Positions 9,915 through 18,274 of a stretch of 39,192 nt of DNA are shown here, in pieces. Source of the stretch: a bacterium (GTDB taxonomy: Bacteria; Electryoneota; RPQS01); NCBI GenBank assembly GCA_020846695.1, contig JADLDM010000168.1, positions 1-39,192 of the forward strand, written 5' to 3'. Each line of letters opens with the position of its first letter. Position 1 is the first letter of the stretch. The notes below the pieces were generated by a model. The model had not been told where the DNA came from. It did not search any database and saw nothing but the letters and a program-made list of their open reading frames with translations. The position numbers and the translations under genes are program-made.

Positions 9915-10632
9915 CTTCTTCCTGTTCCGTTCGCTCTTCAGTCCCCGCCAGCACAATCACAAATTCCCCGCGCGGCTCTTTCTTCTCAAAATGCGCAACC
10001 AGTTCGCTGAGCTTCCCCCGCGCAATCTCTTCGTAGAGCTTCGTCAATTCTCTGCAAACCGCTGCATGTCTATCGCCGCAATGCTCAAGCAATTCCGCAA
10101 GCGTCTTTCTGATGCGATGCACACTTTCATACATCACCACCGTGCGCGGTTCCTTCGCAATCGCTTCAAGCCTTGTCTTTCTCCCCTTCTTGTGCGGAAG
10201 AAATCCCTCAAACACAAACCGGTCCGTGCGCAATCCCGATAACACCAGAGCGGGAATCAGCGCCGCCGCACCCGGAATCATCGTCACAGGAATCGCTTCC
10301 TGAATTACGCTCCGTATCAAGAGCGAACCCGGATCCGAAATCCCCGGCGTTCCCGCGTCGCACACCAAGGCAACTTTCTTCCCCGCGCGCAACTGCTCAA
10401 GCACCCACGGCACTTTCGCGCGCACGTTGTGGCTCCCATAGCTCGTCGTCGCCGCGCGCGCATCGCAACTGTCCAATAACTTCCGCGAGTGACGCGTGTC
10501 TTCGCACAGAATCAAATCCGCTTCACGAAGATAGTGCGCAGCCCGCCCGGAAAGATCGGCGAGATTTCCGATCGGTGTTGCAACCACCGCCAAACTGCCC
10601 GCCGAAAATTGCTCTTGGTCCGTCAAAATCAT
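9895..10632 (-). CDS. rsmI: 16S rRNA (cytidine-2'-O)-methyltransferase RsmI
   Basis: LAVVATPIGNLADLSGRA, LILCEDTRHSRKLL, ALVCDAGTPGISDPG. Confidence 0.95.
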   Translation of the reverse strand: MILTDQEQFSAGSLAVVATPIGNLADLSGRAAHYLREADLILCEDTRHSRKLLDSCDARAATTSYGSHNVRAKVPWVLEQLRAGKKVALVCDAGTPGISDPGSLLIRSVIQEAIPVTMIPGAAALIPALVLSGLRTDRFVFEGFLPHKKGRKTRLEAIAKEPRTVVMYESVHRIRKTLAELLEHCGDRHAAVCRELTKLYEEIARGKLSELVAHFEKKEPRGEFVIVLAGTEERTEQEEDDSDTP

Positions 10633-10650
10633 CCCTTGCGAAAAGTAGAC

Positions 10651-10678
10651 GGCGGGACTCCCCAAAGGGAGTCCCGCC
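10651..10678. repeat. Perfect 12-bp hairpin upstream of rsmI
   Basis: GGCGGGACTCCC-CAAA-GGGAGTCCCGCC. Confidence 0.75.
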
Positions 10679-10750
10679 CATCTTCAGGCCAAAGTTCCGT
10701 GCCGGATCTGCTCCGACACATGCTGAAATCAAACGCGATTAAATCCTCCA

Positions 10751-12097
10751 TCAAGCCGGTTGAAGATGCACCTGTTCGAGAATCTCGCCCGTGCATTTCC
10801 GTATCGCGTCAATTCCCTCCGTAATCTCAAGCTCCGAAATATTCAGAGCCGGACGGAAGCGAATACTCTGTCGCCCCGAGGGAAGAATGCACACGCCGTT
10901 CTCATAGAGCGCATCCACCAACCGGTTGCGAAGCGACGTCGTCGGCAAATCAAACGCGCACATCAAACCGCGACCGCGCACGTTCATGATCATCGTCGGA
11001 TATTCATTCGCCACTTCGAGAAGCTTCATCTGAGCCGTCTCGCCCACGCGAGCCGCATGATCAACCAGCTTCTCATCGCGCATGATCTCAAGATACATCT
11101 TGAAGCGATACATGTCAATCAGATTGCCGCCCCACGTCGAATTAATGCGCGAAGAAACCGAGAAAACATTATCTTCCACTTCGTCAATCCGCGAATTCGC
11201 GCAGAAACCGCAAACCTGAGTCTTCTTGCCGAAACAGAACATATCCGGCTCGACATAATGCTGGAAGGCCCACATCTTACCCGTCAAACCGACGCCCGTC
11301 TGAACTTCATCGAAGATCAGCATCGCGTCATTCTCAGTGGCAAGCTGACGCAGCGCCTTGAAGAACTCCAGTCGGAAATGATTGTCGCCGCCTTCACCCT
11401 GAATCGGTTCGAGAATGATCGCGCAAATCTCGTCCTTCCGCTCGCGGAAGTGTGTCTTGATCTGCTCGATCGCGAGCTTCTCCAACTTCTCCGTCTCCTC
11501 AAGATGCCCTTCCGTCAACGGAAAACGCAGCTTCGGATTCACCACGCGCGGCCAATCAAAATGCGCGAAGTACTTATACTTGTTCGGATCGGCGGTGTTC
11601 GTCATGGAAACCGTGTAACCCGTGCGACCGTGAAAACACTCCTCAAAATGCAAAACCTGAGTGCCGATTTCGCGACGATAGCCCTTCGCGTAATTCTTCC
11701 GAACCTTCCAATCCATCGCAGCCTTCAGCGCATTCTCGATGCCGAGGCTTCCACCCGCGACATAAAACGAATGCTTGAAGCTCTTGGGAACTGCGACCTC
11801 AAAAAATGTCTCGACAAATTCCGCCATCTCCACCGTGTAGAGATCGGAATTCGTAATATTGTTCACGGCAAGCCGCCCGAGCTTCTCAATCACTTCCGGC
11901 GTGCGCATCTTCGGATGATTGAATCCCACCGGAGCCGACGCGAAAAAGCTGAACAGATCGAGAAACTTGCGGTTGTGACGCGAGTCCACAAAATACGAAC
12001 CTTGCGAACGCTCCAAGTCAAACACAAGATCAAATCCGTCGGCAAGCATATACTTCGACAGCGTCTCGTGAACATTTAGCGGTGTTATCCGGGTCAT
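10751..12097 (-). CDS. lat: L-lysine 6-transaminase (PLP-dependent, class III)
   Basis: ESQ-like N-terminus YFVDSRHNRKFLDLFSFFASAPVGFNHPKM, DEVQTGVGLTGKMWA, PLP-lysine context CFGKKTQVCGFCA. Confidence 0.88.
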   Translation of the reverse strand: MTRITPLNVHETLSKYMLADGFDLVFDLERSQGSYFVDSRHNRKFLDLFSFFASAPVGFNHPKMRTPEVIEKLGRLAVNNITNSDLYTVEMAEFVETFFEVAVPKSFKHSFYVAGGSLGIENALKAAMDWKVRKNYAKGYRREIGTQVLHFEECFHGRTGYTVSMTNTADPNKYKYFAHFDWPRVVNPKLRFPLTEGHLEETEKLEKLAIEQIKTHFRERKDEICAIILEPIQGEGGDNHFRLEFFKALRQLATENDAMLIFDEVQTGVGLTGKMWAFQHYVEPDMFCFGKKTQVCGFCANSRIDEVEDNVFSVSSRINSTWGGNLIDMYRFKMYLEIMRDEKLVDHAARVGETAQMKLLEVANEYPTMIMNVRGRGLMCAFDLPTTSLRNRLVDALYENGVCILPSGRQSIRFRPALNISELEITEGIDAIRKCTGEILEQVHLQPA

Positions 12098-12234
12098 CGG
12101 AGTCTCCTTTCTTGACTAACAGTTGAACGGAATTAGAAAAAACAGAACTCCCGTTCGCCCGGTGGATCCGTCGAGCCCGTGTTCCTCTGGAACATCGCAA
12201 AGTAATCTGGTCTTATTCTGATCATGTAGGTCTC

Positions 12235-12261
12235 GTGTAGCGGCTGCCCCCGTGGCTGCCG
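12235..12261. repeat. 27-nt dispersed hairpin repeat, copy 1
   Basis: GTGTAGCGGCTGCCCCCGTGGCTGCCGA; CGGC-T-GCC/GGC-T-GCCG imperfect hairpin. Confidence 0.7.
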
Positions 12262-12262
12262 A

Positions 12263-13075
12263 CTAATCTCTAAGAAATTCCGTCACTACCGTCCTGTATT
12301 TCTCCGCTTCATCCCACATCGGATAACATGCGGTATCTTCAAATATCACCGCGCGTCTCCGTCCCGCAAATTCGCGCGCAAGCTGCTCATCGTAGCCGCT
12401 ATCGCGCTTGCCCCACATGAAAAGCGCTTCGCCGTCAAACTTCTGCACCGCATCCGAGTATTGAGCCATTTGAAAGTCGTACTCACCCATCGGGAATTCC
12501 GGCGAACGCTTCGGCGAATACGTCGCGCCAAACAGTTCGTCCCAAAGCGGCTTTGAAATCCTGCGCGCGGTCTCACTCATGGTCGCGCTCCCCACCCATC
12601 TTTCAACTCGCCTTGCCGTCCAATCGTTTCCCCACGGCAAACGCAGCTTCCGCGCAGGCTTCAAGAGCGGCAAATTCACAAGACCCAAGCGCCGCACACG
12701 AGCCGAATCCGCAAGCAGCAAATCAAGTGCAAGCCACGCGCCATTTCCATGACCCAGCACGTCAAATTCCGAAATCCCCTGCGCGTCAAGAAGCGAAGTA
12801 AGCCACCGATTCAAAAACTCGCGCGTGAAACTAATCCTCTCAGGTTTCGCGCGATTCACGGACCGGCCCCAACCCGGCAAATCCGGCGCAATCACTCGCG
12901 TATCTCGCCCAACAGCCTGTATCGTCGTGGACCAAACAAACGACGCGCCCGGAACACCGTGCAAAAGCACCAACGGAACTCCGCCTTGTCGTCCCTCAAT
13001 TACCGCAAACGTACGCACTCCCCCTGCGGAGAATTCTTGAAATTCAAATCCTGCCGCATGAAACCAACTCATCAC
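12263..13075 (-). CDS. Alpha/beta hydrolase
   Basis: LVLLHGVPGASFVW, DLPGWGRS, DVLGHGNGAWLALDLL. Confidence 0.85.
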   Translation of the reverse strand: MMSWFHAAGFEFQEFSAGGVRTFAVIEGRQGGVPLVLLHGVPGASFVWSTTIQAVGRDTRVIAPDLPGWGRSVNRAKPERISFTREFLNRWLTSLLDAQGISEFDVLGHGNGAWLALDLLLADSARVRRLGLVNLPLLKPARKLRLPWGNDWTARRVERWVGSATMSETARRISKPLWDELFGATYSPKRSPEFPMGEYDFQMAQYSDAVQKFDGEALFMWGKRDSGYDEQLAREFAGRRRAVIFEDTACYPMWDEAEKYRTVVTEFLRD

Positions 13076-13093
13076 TTCTCGCGCCGAGCGCTA

Positions 13094-13121
13094 GTGTAGC
13101 GGCTGCCCCTGTGGCTGCCGA
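13094..13121. repeat. 27-nt dispersed hairpin repeat, copy 2
   Basis: GTGTAGCGGCTGCCCCTGTGGCTGCCGA. Confidence 0.7.
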
Positions 13122-13132
13122 AGTTGCGCAAA

Positions 13133-13582
13133 CTATCCAAACAACGTCTCAAACGGATTCTCAACCGTCAGTTCTCGCACCGCCTGAAACGGAGCCGAAT
13201 TTGCCGTCACGATCGTCTTCACGCCGTGCGCCAAAGCCGTCGCGGCAAGATGCGCCTCATGAAAACGCTCGCGCAAAACAACGTGCTTGTCACAGAGTTT
13301 CAACGCGCGCTTGTAAATGTACTCATCCCCATACAAAATTACCGGTTCGCGCCTCTTCAACATCGCATCAACCGCAGCATGAACGCTCAAAGCTGCAAGC
13401 GGCTTGCTCGAAAACTGAGGCGATGTGATGATCTTCGCCCACTCCGTCAAACTCTCATAACAAACACAGGTAATCCACGGCTCATGCGCGCACTTCTTCA
13501 AATACTCCGCCGCGCGCCGATGCAAGACCGAATTTGTGTCCGTCGCGTGCAGCAATACTGTTGTGTCTATGCACTTGACCAC
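13133..13582 (-). CDS. PIN-domain protein (VapC-like candidate toxin)
   Basis: MVKCIDTTVLLHATDTNS N-terminus, FHEAHLAATALAHGVKTIVTAN C-terminal pattern. Confidence 0.7.
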   Translation of the reverse strand: MVKCIDTTVLLHATDTNSVLHRRAAEYLKKCAHEPWITCVCYESLTEWAKIITSPQFSSKPLAALSVHAAVDAMLKRREPVILYGDEYIYKRALKLCDKHVVLRERFHEAHLAATALAHGVKTIVTANSAPFQAVRELTVENPFETLFG

Positions 13583-13589
13583 GGCGACC

Positions 13590-13865
13590 TCAGGAAAGGT
13601 TCACTCCGAGCGGCGCGGAAAGCTTCAACAAATCTTCAAACCCTGAGCGCTTGCTCTTCGCGCCCGTCATCTGCGGCGTGCTCTTGCGGCCCGACTGCTT
13701 TTGCTTGTAAAGCCACATCTCAGGACTCTCGTGCGGAATCCGCCACTGCTTCCCCACACGCAGCGCCGCAAGTTGTCCTTCGCGCGCCAACTTGCACACC
13801 GTCCCCCGCGAAACCTTCAACAGCTTCGCCGCCTCATCCGTCGTCAAGTACTCTTCGTTTGGCAT
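13590..13865 (-). CDS. Excisionase/MerR-like helix-turn-helix protein (candidate antitoxin)
   Basis: YLTTDEAAKLLKVSRGTVCKLAREGQLAALRVGKQWRIP. Confidence 0.82.
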   Translation of the reverse strand: MPNEEYLTTDEAAKLLKVSRGTVCKLAREGQLAALRVGKQWRIPHESPEMWLYKQKQSGRKSTPQMTGAKSKRSGFEDLLKLSAPLGVNLS

Positions 13866-13874
13866 GTTATTACT

Positions 13875-13903
13875 CCCTTCCTCCGCGAGGCGCGGGGGAA
13901 GGG
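13875..13903. repeat. 13-bp stem hairpin with 3-nt loop
   Basis: CCCTTCCTCCGCG-AGG-CGCGGGGGAAGGG (one T.G mismatch). Confidence 0.7.
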
Positions 13904-13916
13904 CAGGGGATGGGGG

Positions 13917-14408
13917 TTATTTGAAACGGCTGCCTTGACTCTCGTGTGCCGCCGTCTTCTTCAACAGCGCAATCTGTCCTGCGTGATACAAATCGTGATG
14001 AACGACCCCGTAAAGCAAATCACTCCAAGTCTGTCTGCCCGAAGGCGTCGTTTGCAGCAGGCGCTCGTCCGTGAATTTCGCAGTCGCTGCCAATAGCTCC
14101 GCCTGTGCCACCTTGAGTTCTGTGATCACATGCTGCCATTCGAGGAAATCCCCCTCTTCCGGTTCCGGAAAATTCTCTTCGGGTTTCACTTCATAACTCG
14201 TGTCGCCCTCAAGCCAGCGTGTCACCGCGCGCTTCCATGCAATCGTGTGCAGAGCGATCTCCCAAATCGTATGCACACCCGGCGCAACATGCTTCGCCGC
14301 AAGACGATGATCCACACCTTCGAGAGTTTCAAGCAACGCAGGCCCGTGCCACGCGTCGCTCTCAAAACTCTTCTGCATCTGCCGAAGATGTGAAGCCAAT
14401 TCGCTCAT
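13917..14408 (-). CDS. DinB family protein
   Basis: GPALLETLEGVDHRLAAK...HTIWEIALHTIAWKRAV...VVHHDLYHAGQIALLKK. Confidence 0.85.
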   Translation of the reverse strand: MSELASHLRQMQKSFESDAWHGPALLETLEGVDHRLAAKHVAPGVHTIWEIALHTIAWKRAVTRWLEGDTSYEVKPEENFPEPEEGDFLEWQHVITELKVAQAELLAATAKFTDERLLQTTPSGRQTWSDLLYGVVHHDLYHAGQIALLKKTAAHESQGSRFK

Positions 14409-14409
14409 G

Positions 14410-14829
14410 CTACTTCCCGAAAAGTCCGCCAAGCAAACCCAATCCCTGCTCAAGCATGTTATTGCTCTTGTCGTTCACTTCACCGTCAGGAGTTAGCTTG
14501 TCCACAATCATCGGCAATGCGGATACAAGCAACGGCAGAAACTGCTGAAGATTTACTCCGGCCTGATTCGCCATCGCGCCCAACTTCTGCTCGCCGAAAA
14601 CTTTGGTCAACTGATCGGCCGAAATCGGAAGATTCTGGCCCGTGCTCACCCAAGACTTCGCAATGTCGCCAAGCCCCGCGCCTTGAAATTGCTCAACCAA
14701 GCCGCCGATACCGCCCGACTCCTTCGACATCATCCCCATCACACTTTGCGCAATGTTTCCGAGGTCCGCGCCTCCTCCCGCCTGACCCATCAAACCCTGC
14801 GCGCTCTTCAGCAAATCTGACATATCCAT
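14410..14829 (-). CDS. YidB-like DUF937 family protein
   Basis: GGIGGLVEQFQGAGLGDIAKSWVSTGQNLPISADQLTKVFG signature. Confidence 0.8.
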   Translation of the reverse strand: MDMSDLLKSAQGLMGQAGGGADLGNIAQSVMGMMSKESGGIGGLVEQFQGAGLGDIAKSWVSTGQNLPISADQLTKVFGEQKLGAMANQAGVNLQQFLPLLVSALPMIVDKLTPDGEVNDKSNNMLEQGLGLLGGLFGK

Positions 14830-14870
14830 CTTTCTGCTCCCTTAGATTTCAAAACACGTTGTCCGCTTGT

Positions 14871-14956
14871 CGCCGAGCGGGGATTAAGTGCGGCCAATAC
14901 TCTTTGCTCTCGCGCAGACTTTTGCTACCGCACGGTTCCCCGCCGGAATCTGAATC
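14871..14956 (-). ncRNA. Candidate structured element, copy A
   Basis: Minus strand: CCG GCGGGGA ACC GTGCGG ... CCGCAC TTAA TCCCCGC T CGG; covaries with copy B at 30708; orientation assigned by analogy to gene direction only. Confidence 0.5.
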
Positions 14957-16304
14957 AAAACCTGCAACTCACATTCACCACCATGTTCCGCCGATGCTCC
15001 TGCTCCGCGGGAAACTTCAAATCACCTTGCGCAAACAACGGCAGCGGATTCATTCCGAAATCAAAATCCAACCCGGCCTTCTGATTGCGCGTTCTTGCCG
15101 AGCGGCTTTCCATCGAATAGAACAGCGCAAAGCCCGCCGTCGCGCCCGCCGCCGCCGCAAGCGAATACGGCGCGGTCGTCTCAGGATTTGCCGCCACTAC
15201 AAATGAAGTGAACAATGCCGCCCCGCCGATCTCCCCCATCAAAATCATCAAGCCCTGCGATCTTGAAAACTCGCGATGCTTCAGCATGTGATGTCCGATT
15301 CCCAACGCAACAACAGAACCCGCCGTCGCGCCAACCGCCGCATCGCCGCCGTCCGCCTCCGCTGCATCCGCAAGCGCTGCCGGAATCGCCGCCCCCAAAA
15401 TTCCAATCGAGCGCAAAACAAAAGCGTCTCCGCGCGAATAATCCCCGTGATCCGCGAGCTGCTTGCCTGCAATGATTCCAATCGCGCTTCCCGCCGCGCA
15501 CCACGCGCCCGCTTCGGCGACCGTCTCTTCTTCATCCCAAAGATCATAGCCGCCGGTCAAAGAGGCCGACATCGCAATTCCAAAATCCCCGCCCACACCG
15601 ATCACCGAGGACTCCCCTTCACTCATCCGGCTCTTTTCGGCCCAGTAGTAGCCAAGCACGGATTCCGTGATGCTGAAGACCGAACCCCAACCATACGGCG
15701 CTTCATCGAATTGTTCCGTGCCATGGAACGCATAGTAAACGAATACTCCGTGCGCTATCCCGCGCGAGCCGCCGTAAAAATACATCTGCGCATCCGCGCG
15801 CGTCACATTCGCTCGATCCGTCGCAAGATACGGCACAAGCACGCCCGCTGCGCCAATCAAAAAGTATAACGCTCCCGCGCCGCTCCCCGTAGCCTGCGCC
15901 GCAACAGGTATCGCCCAACCGTGATACCCTAAACTCAAAATCGCGCTGTTCACCAGCATTCCCCCGCGCCCCGATTGATCAAATTCCGAAGCCGGTGAAT
16001 AGATATGAATCGCTTCAGTCACACGCCGCCGCAGGTGCTTCACTTCAGGCGGACGCATCTCAACTCTCGACCGATACGTATTCGTGTCGCCGTAGAGAAT
16101 CTCCAAAACAAAGAGCGTATCACTCTGCTGATAGAGCCGCGCTTCAACAAAACTCGGATAGTCCTGAAACAGCCCGAGCTTGTTTTCCAACTCACGGTCT
16201 ATCACCATCACCTTGCCCGCAGAATCAAGCGGAACCTGCATTTCCTGAGCAAATCCCCGGGCAAAACAGCAAAGCAATCCGAGAACAAAAATGCGCGCGG
16301 TCAT
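14955..16304 (-). CDS. Hypothetical exported/membrane protein
   Basis: Signal peptide-like MTARIFVLGLLCCFARGFAQ, then hydrophobic Gly/Ala-rich segments; family not recognised. Confidence 0.7.
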   Translation of the reverse strand: MTARIFVLGLLCCFARGFAQEMQVPLDSAGKVMVIDRELENKLGLFQDYPSFVEARLYQQSDTLFVLEILYGDTNTYRSRVEMRPPEVKHLRRRVTEAIHIYSPASEFDQSGRGGMLVNSAILSLGYHGWAIPVAAQATGSGAGALYFLIGAAGVLVPYLATDRANVTRADAQMYFYGGSRGIAHGVFVYYAFHGTEQFDEAPYGWGSVFSITESVLGYYWAEKSRMSEGESSVIGVGGDFGIAMSASLTGGYDLWDEEETVAEAGAWCAAGSAIGIIAGKQLADHGDYSRGDAFVLRSIGILGAAIPAALADAAEADGGDAAVGATAGSVVALGIGHHMLKHREFSRSQGLMILMGEIGGAALFTSFVVAANPETTAPYSLAAAAGATAGFALFYSMESRSARTRNQKAGLDFDFGMNPLPLFAQGDLKFPAEQEHRRNMVVNVSCRF

Positions 16305-16331
16305 GAGGTCTCCTCTTTGCCGCTGATGTTC

Positions 16332-16619
16332 CTATCCCAATCTTTGCAGCGCGATCTTCTTGCAAACTTCCAAACGGCTCCGGCTAATCACGCGAATCCG
16401 AACCTGTCCGGACTTGTCCACCTCCGCGCATGACGGAAGTTCGCTCGCAATTGCCGTCGGAAAATCCGGGAAAATCACCATGAAGATACTCGAACGCGGC
16501 GAAATCTCACTCTTGCAGAGCGCCGTCCCGTCCGGCCGCGAAAACGTGTGCGTGGACTTGTTATAAACACTCCGCACGCCCTTCAACTCCGCAACGTAAT
16601 CATCAAACTCTTTGCGCAT
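16332..16619 (-). CDS. Hypothetical protein
   Basis: 95-aa ORF in line with neighbouring minus-strand genes; non-overlapping. Confidence 0.5.
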   Translation of the reverse strand: MRKEFDDYVAELKGVRSVYNKSTHTFSRPDGTALCKSEISPRSSIFMVIFPDFPTAIASELPSCAEVDKSGQVRIRVISRSRLEVCKKIALQRLG

Positions 16620-16695
16620 CAGTCCTCCTTGGTTGTGGCCGTGTGTTGGTCAGACGCGCGGTCAATGAACTATCTTAACTTGCGTTGGAGCGCCG

Positions 16696-16908
16696 CTACT
16701 TCTTCGTCTTCGTGTGCTCGTGAACCAACTTGGTGAAGGTGCTCCACGTCAACGTCGTCGCATGCGTCGAGTGCCCCTCATACCATCTCAACCCGCCGCG
16801 CCCGATCTTCAGCTTCCCAATCAGGCTCTTCCCCTTGTAAACATGAAAATCAGCCGGCGTCGTCCCCAAATCATGTTCCGGAATGTCAAACGTTACTTTG
16901 TGTGGCAT
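16696..16908 (-). CDS. Hypothetical small protein
   Basis: 70-aa ORF MPHKVTFDIPEHDLG..., codirectional with neighbours. Confidence 0.6.
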   Translation of the reverse strand: MPHKVTFDIPEHDLGTTPADFHVYKGKSLIGKLKIGRGGLRWYEGHSTHATTLTWSTFTKLVHEHTKTKK

Positions 16909-16924
16909 GTGTGTGTTATCTTAT

Positions 16925-16951
16925 TGTAGCGGCTGCCCCTGTGGCTGCCGA
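16925..16951. repeat. 27-nt dispersed hairpin repeat, copy 3
   Basis: TGTAGCGGCTGCCCCTGTGGCTGCCGA, same as 13094 copy. Confidence 0.7.
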
Positions 16952-16962
16952 TTCTCCGGTTA

Positions 16963-17538
16963 CTAAACCCTCAACAATCCGCGAAACCCTCTCGCAGCAT
17001 AATACGACTGCGCGCCGTTGTGATAGACGAAAACCGTGTTGTATCGGCGATCACAGAAAATCGCGCCGCCGAGCTTTCTGATTTCCGCCGGCGTCTTAAT
17101 CCAGCTCGACGTCTTCAAATCAAACTCCCCGAGCTTCTGCAATTCTCGATACTGCTCTTCCGTCAGCAGTTCAATCCCCATCGCCGCAGCTGCATCAACC
17201 GCATTCCCTTCAGGCTTGGCCTCTTTCCTTGCATCGAGCGCTTCCCGATCATAACATAGACTTCTGCGCCCACTGGGACTTTCCGCCGAACAATCACAGA
17301 AGAGAAACTCGCCCGTCTTCTTGTCCAAGCCGATCACATCCGGCTCGCCGCCCGTCCGTTCCATCTCATTGAGCGACCAAAGTGCTTCAGGACTTGCTTC
17401 AAGCTTCGCCTGAACATCGGCCCACAGAAGCCCCTTATGCCGCTTCGTATTCTTCTCAAACCGTGCCTTCAACCCCGCGAGCAACTGCTCTGCTTGTTTC
17501 GCCGACAACACCTGCTTCTTGCTCTTCACGTCCTTCAC
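16963..17538 (-). CDS. DUF4256 domain-containing protein
   Basis: LWSLNEMERTGGEPDVIG, FCDCSAESPSGRRSLCYDREAL, GIELLTEEQYRELQKLGEFD, YYAARGFRG. Confidence 0.88.
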   Translation of the reverse strand: MKDVKSKKQVLSAKQAEQLLAGLKARFEKNTKRHKGLLWADVQAKLEASPEALWSLNEMERTGGEPDVIGLDKKTGEFLFCDCSAESPSGRRSLCYDREALDARKEAKPEGNAVDAAAAMGIELLTEEQYRELQKLGEFDLKTSSWIKTPAEIRKLGGAIFCDRRYNTVFVYHNGAQSYYAARGFRGLLRV

Positions 17539-17604
17539 TCCTTAATGATTCTGTGAACAGGTGCTTTTGCCCTCAGACAGAATTGTGCTTGGCGCCGCCA
17601 AAGG

Positions 17605-18183
17605 TCATTTTGTTGCGAGCAGAGATTGAGCCCTGCTGGCATGTTCTCTTATCGTTGCCAGATCGCTAACGCTATTCAGAAAGCAAATATTCCCTGCAAT
17701 TAGACCGCTCTTCAAGAATCCTGTTTGCTCGCGTTTCTTTTGAAAGAAGCCTACCTGGAAATCATCTTTCGCTGAGAATACAGCTTCGTTGTAGGAAATG
17801 TCAGTGACCACCCATTGCCCTGCCAACTGGACACAGTAGTCAATTGCCTTGATGAAGCTCTCCAATTCGTCAAGGTCCAAGAAAGAAGAATGACTGTCCG
17901 TTGAATAGCTGCTCGGTTCAGTAATTTCTACCTTGATTCCCCTCAGACGTTCGCTTTCTCTGCCTGGCTGCGTAACTATGACTGCATCCAGCGTGCACTT
18001 GCTTCCATAGCTGCCCTTAATAACTCCCATTTCGTGGAACTCCTTGACAACGAACGTTCCCTTGGAAGTGAGCAGCTTCTCCAGTTTGGTTGCGGGTGCG
18101 TCTGATTCTGGGGGCACGACTTGCGCGATTGCTTTCGCAGCAAGGCCAAGTGCCATGAAAGTGAGTATGACAAACGTTCTCAT
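17605..18183 (-). CDS. Hypothetical secreted protein
   Basis: Signal peptide MRTFVILTFMALGLAAKAIAQ; start set internally in the 17605..18351 ORF. Confidence 0.6.
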   Translation of the reverse strand: MRTFVILTFMALGLAAKAIAQVVPPESDAPATKLEKLLTSKGTFVVKEFHEMGVIKGSYGSKCTLDAVIVTQPGRESERLRGIKVEITEPSSYSTDSHSSFLDLDELESFIKAIDYCVQLAGQWVVTDISYNEAVFSAKDDFQVGFFQKKREQTGFLKSGLIAGNICFLNSVSDLATIREHASRAQSLLATK

Positions 18184-18274
18184 CTCGATTTCTCCAAACC
18201 AATTCAGTTTGATAGTGATTCGGCGATGGTCTAAAGGGTGTTTCTTTCGTCTCGCGGCTCGCACGTACGAAGTG

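Noticed and set aside
10760-12079. 439-aa plus-strand ORF
   Set aside because: Fully antisense to the well supported lysine aminotransferase; no recognisable domain.
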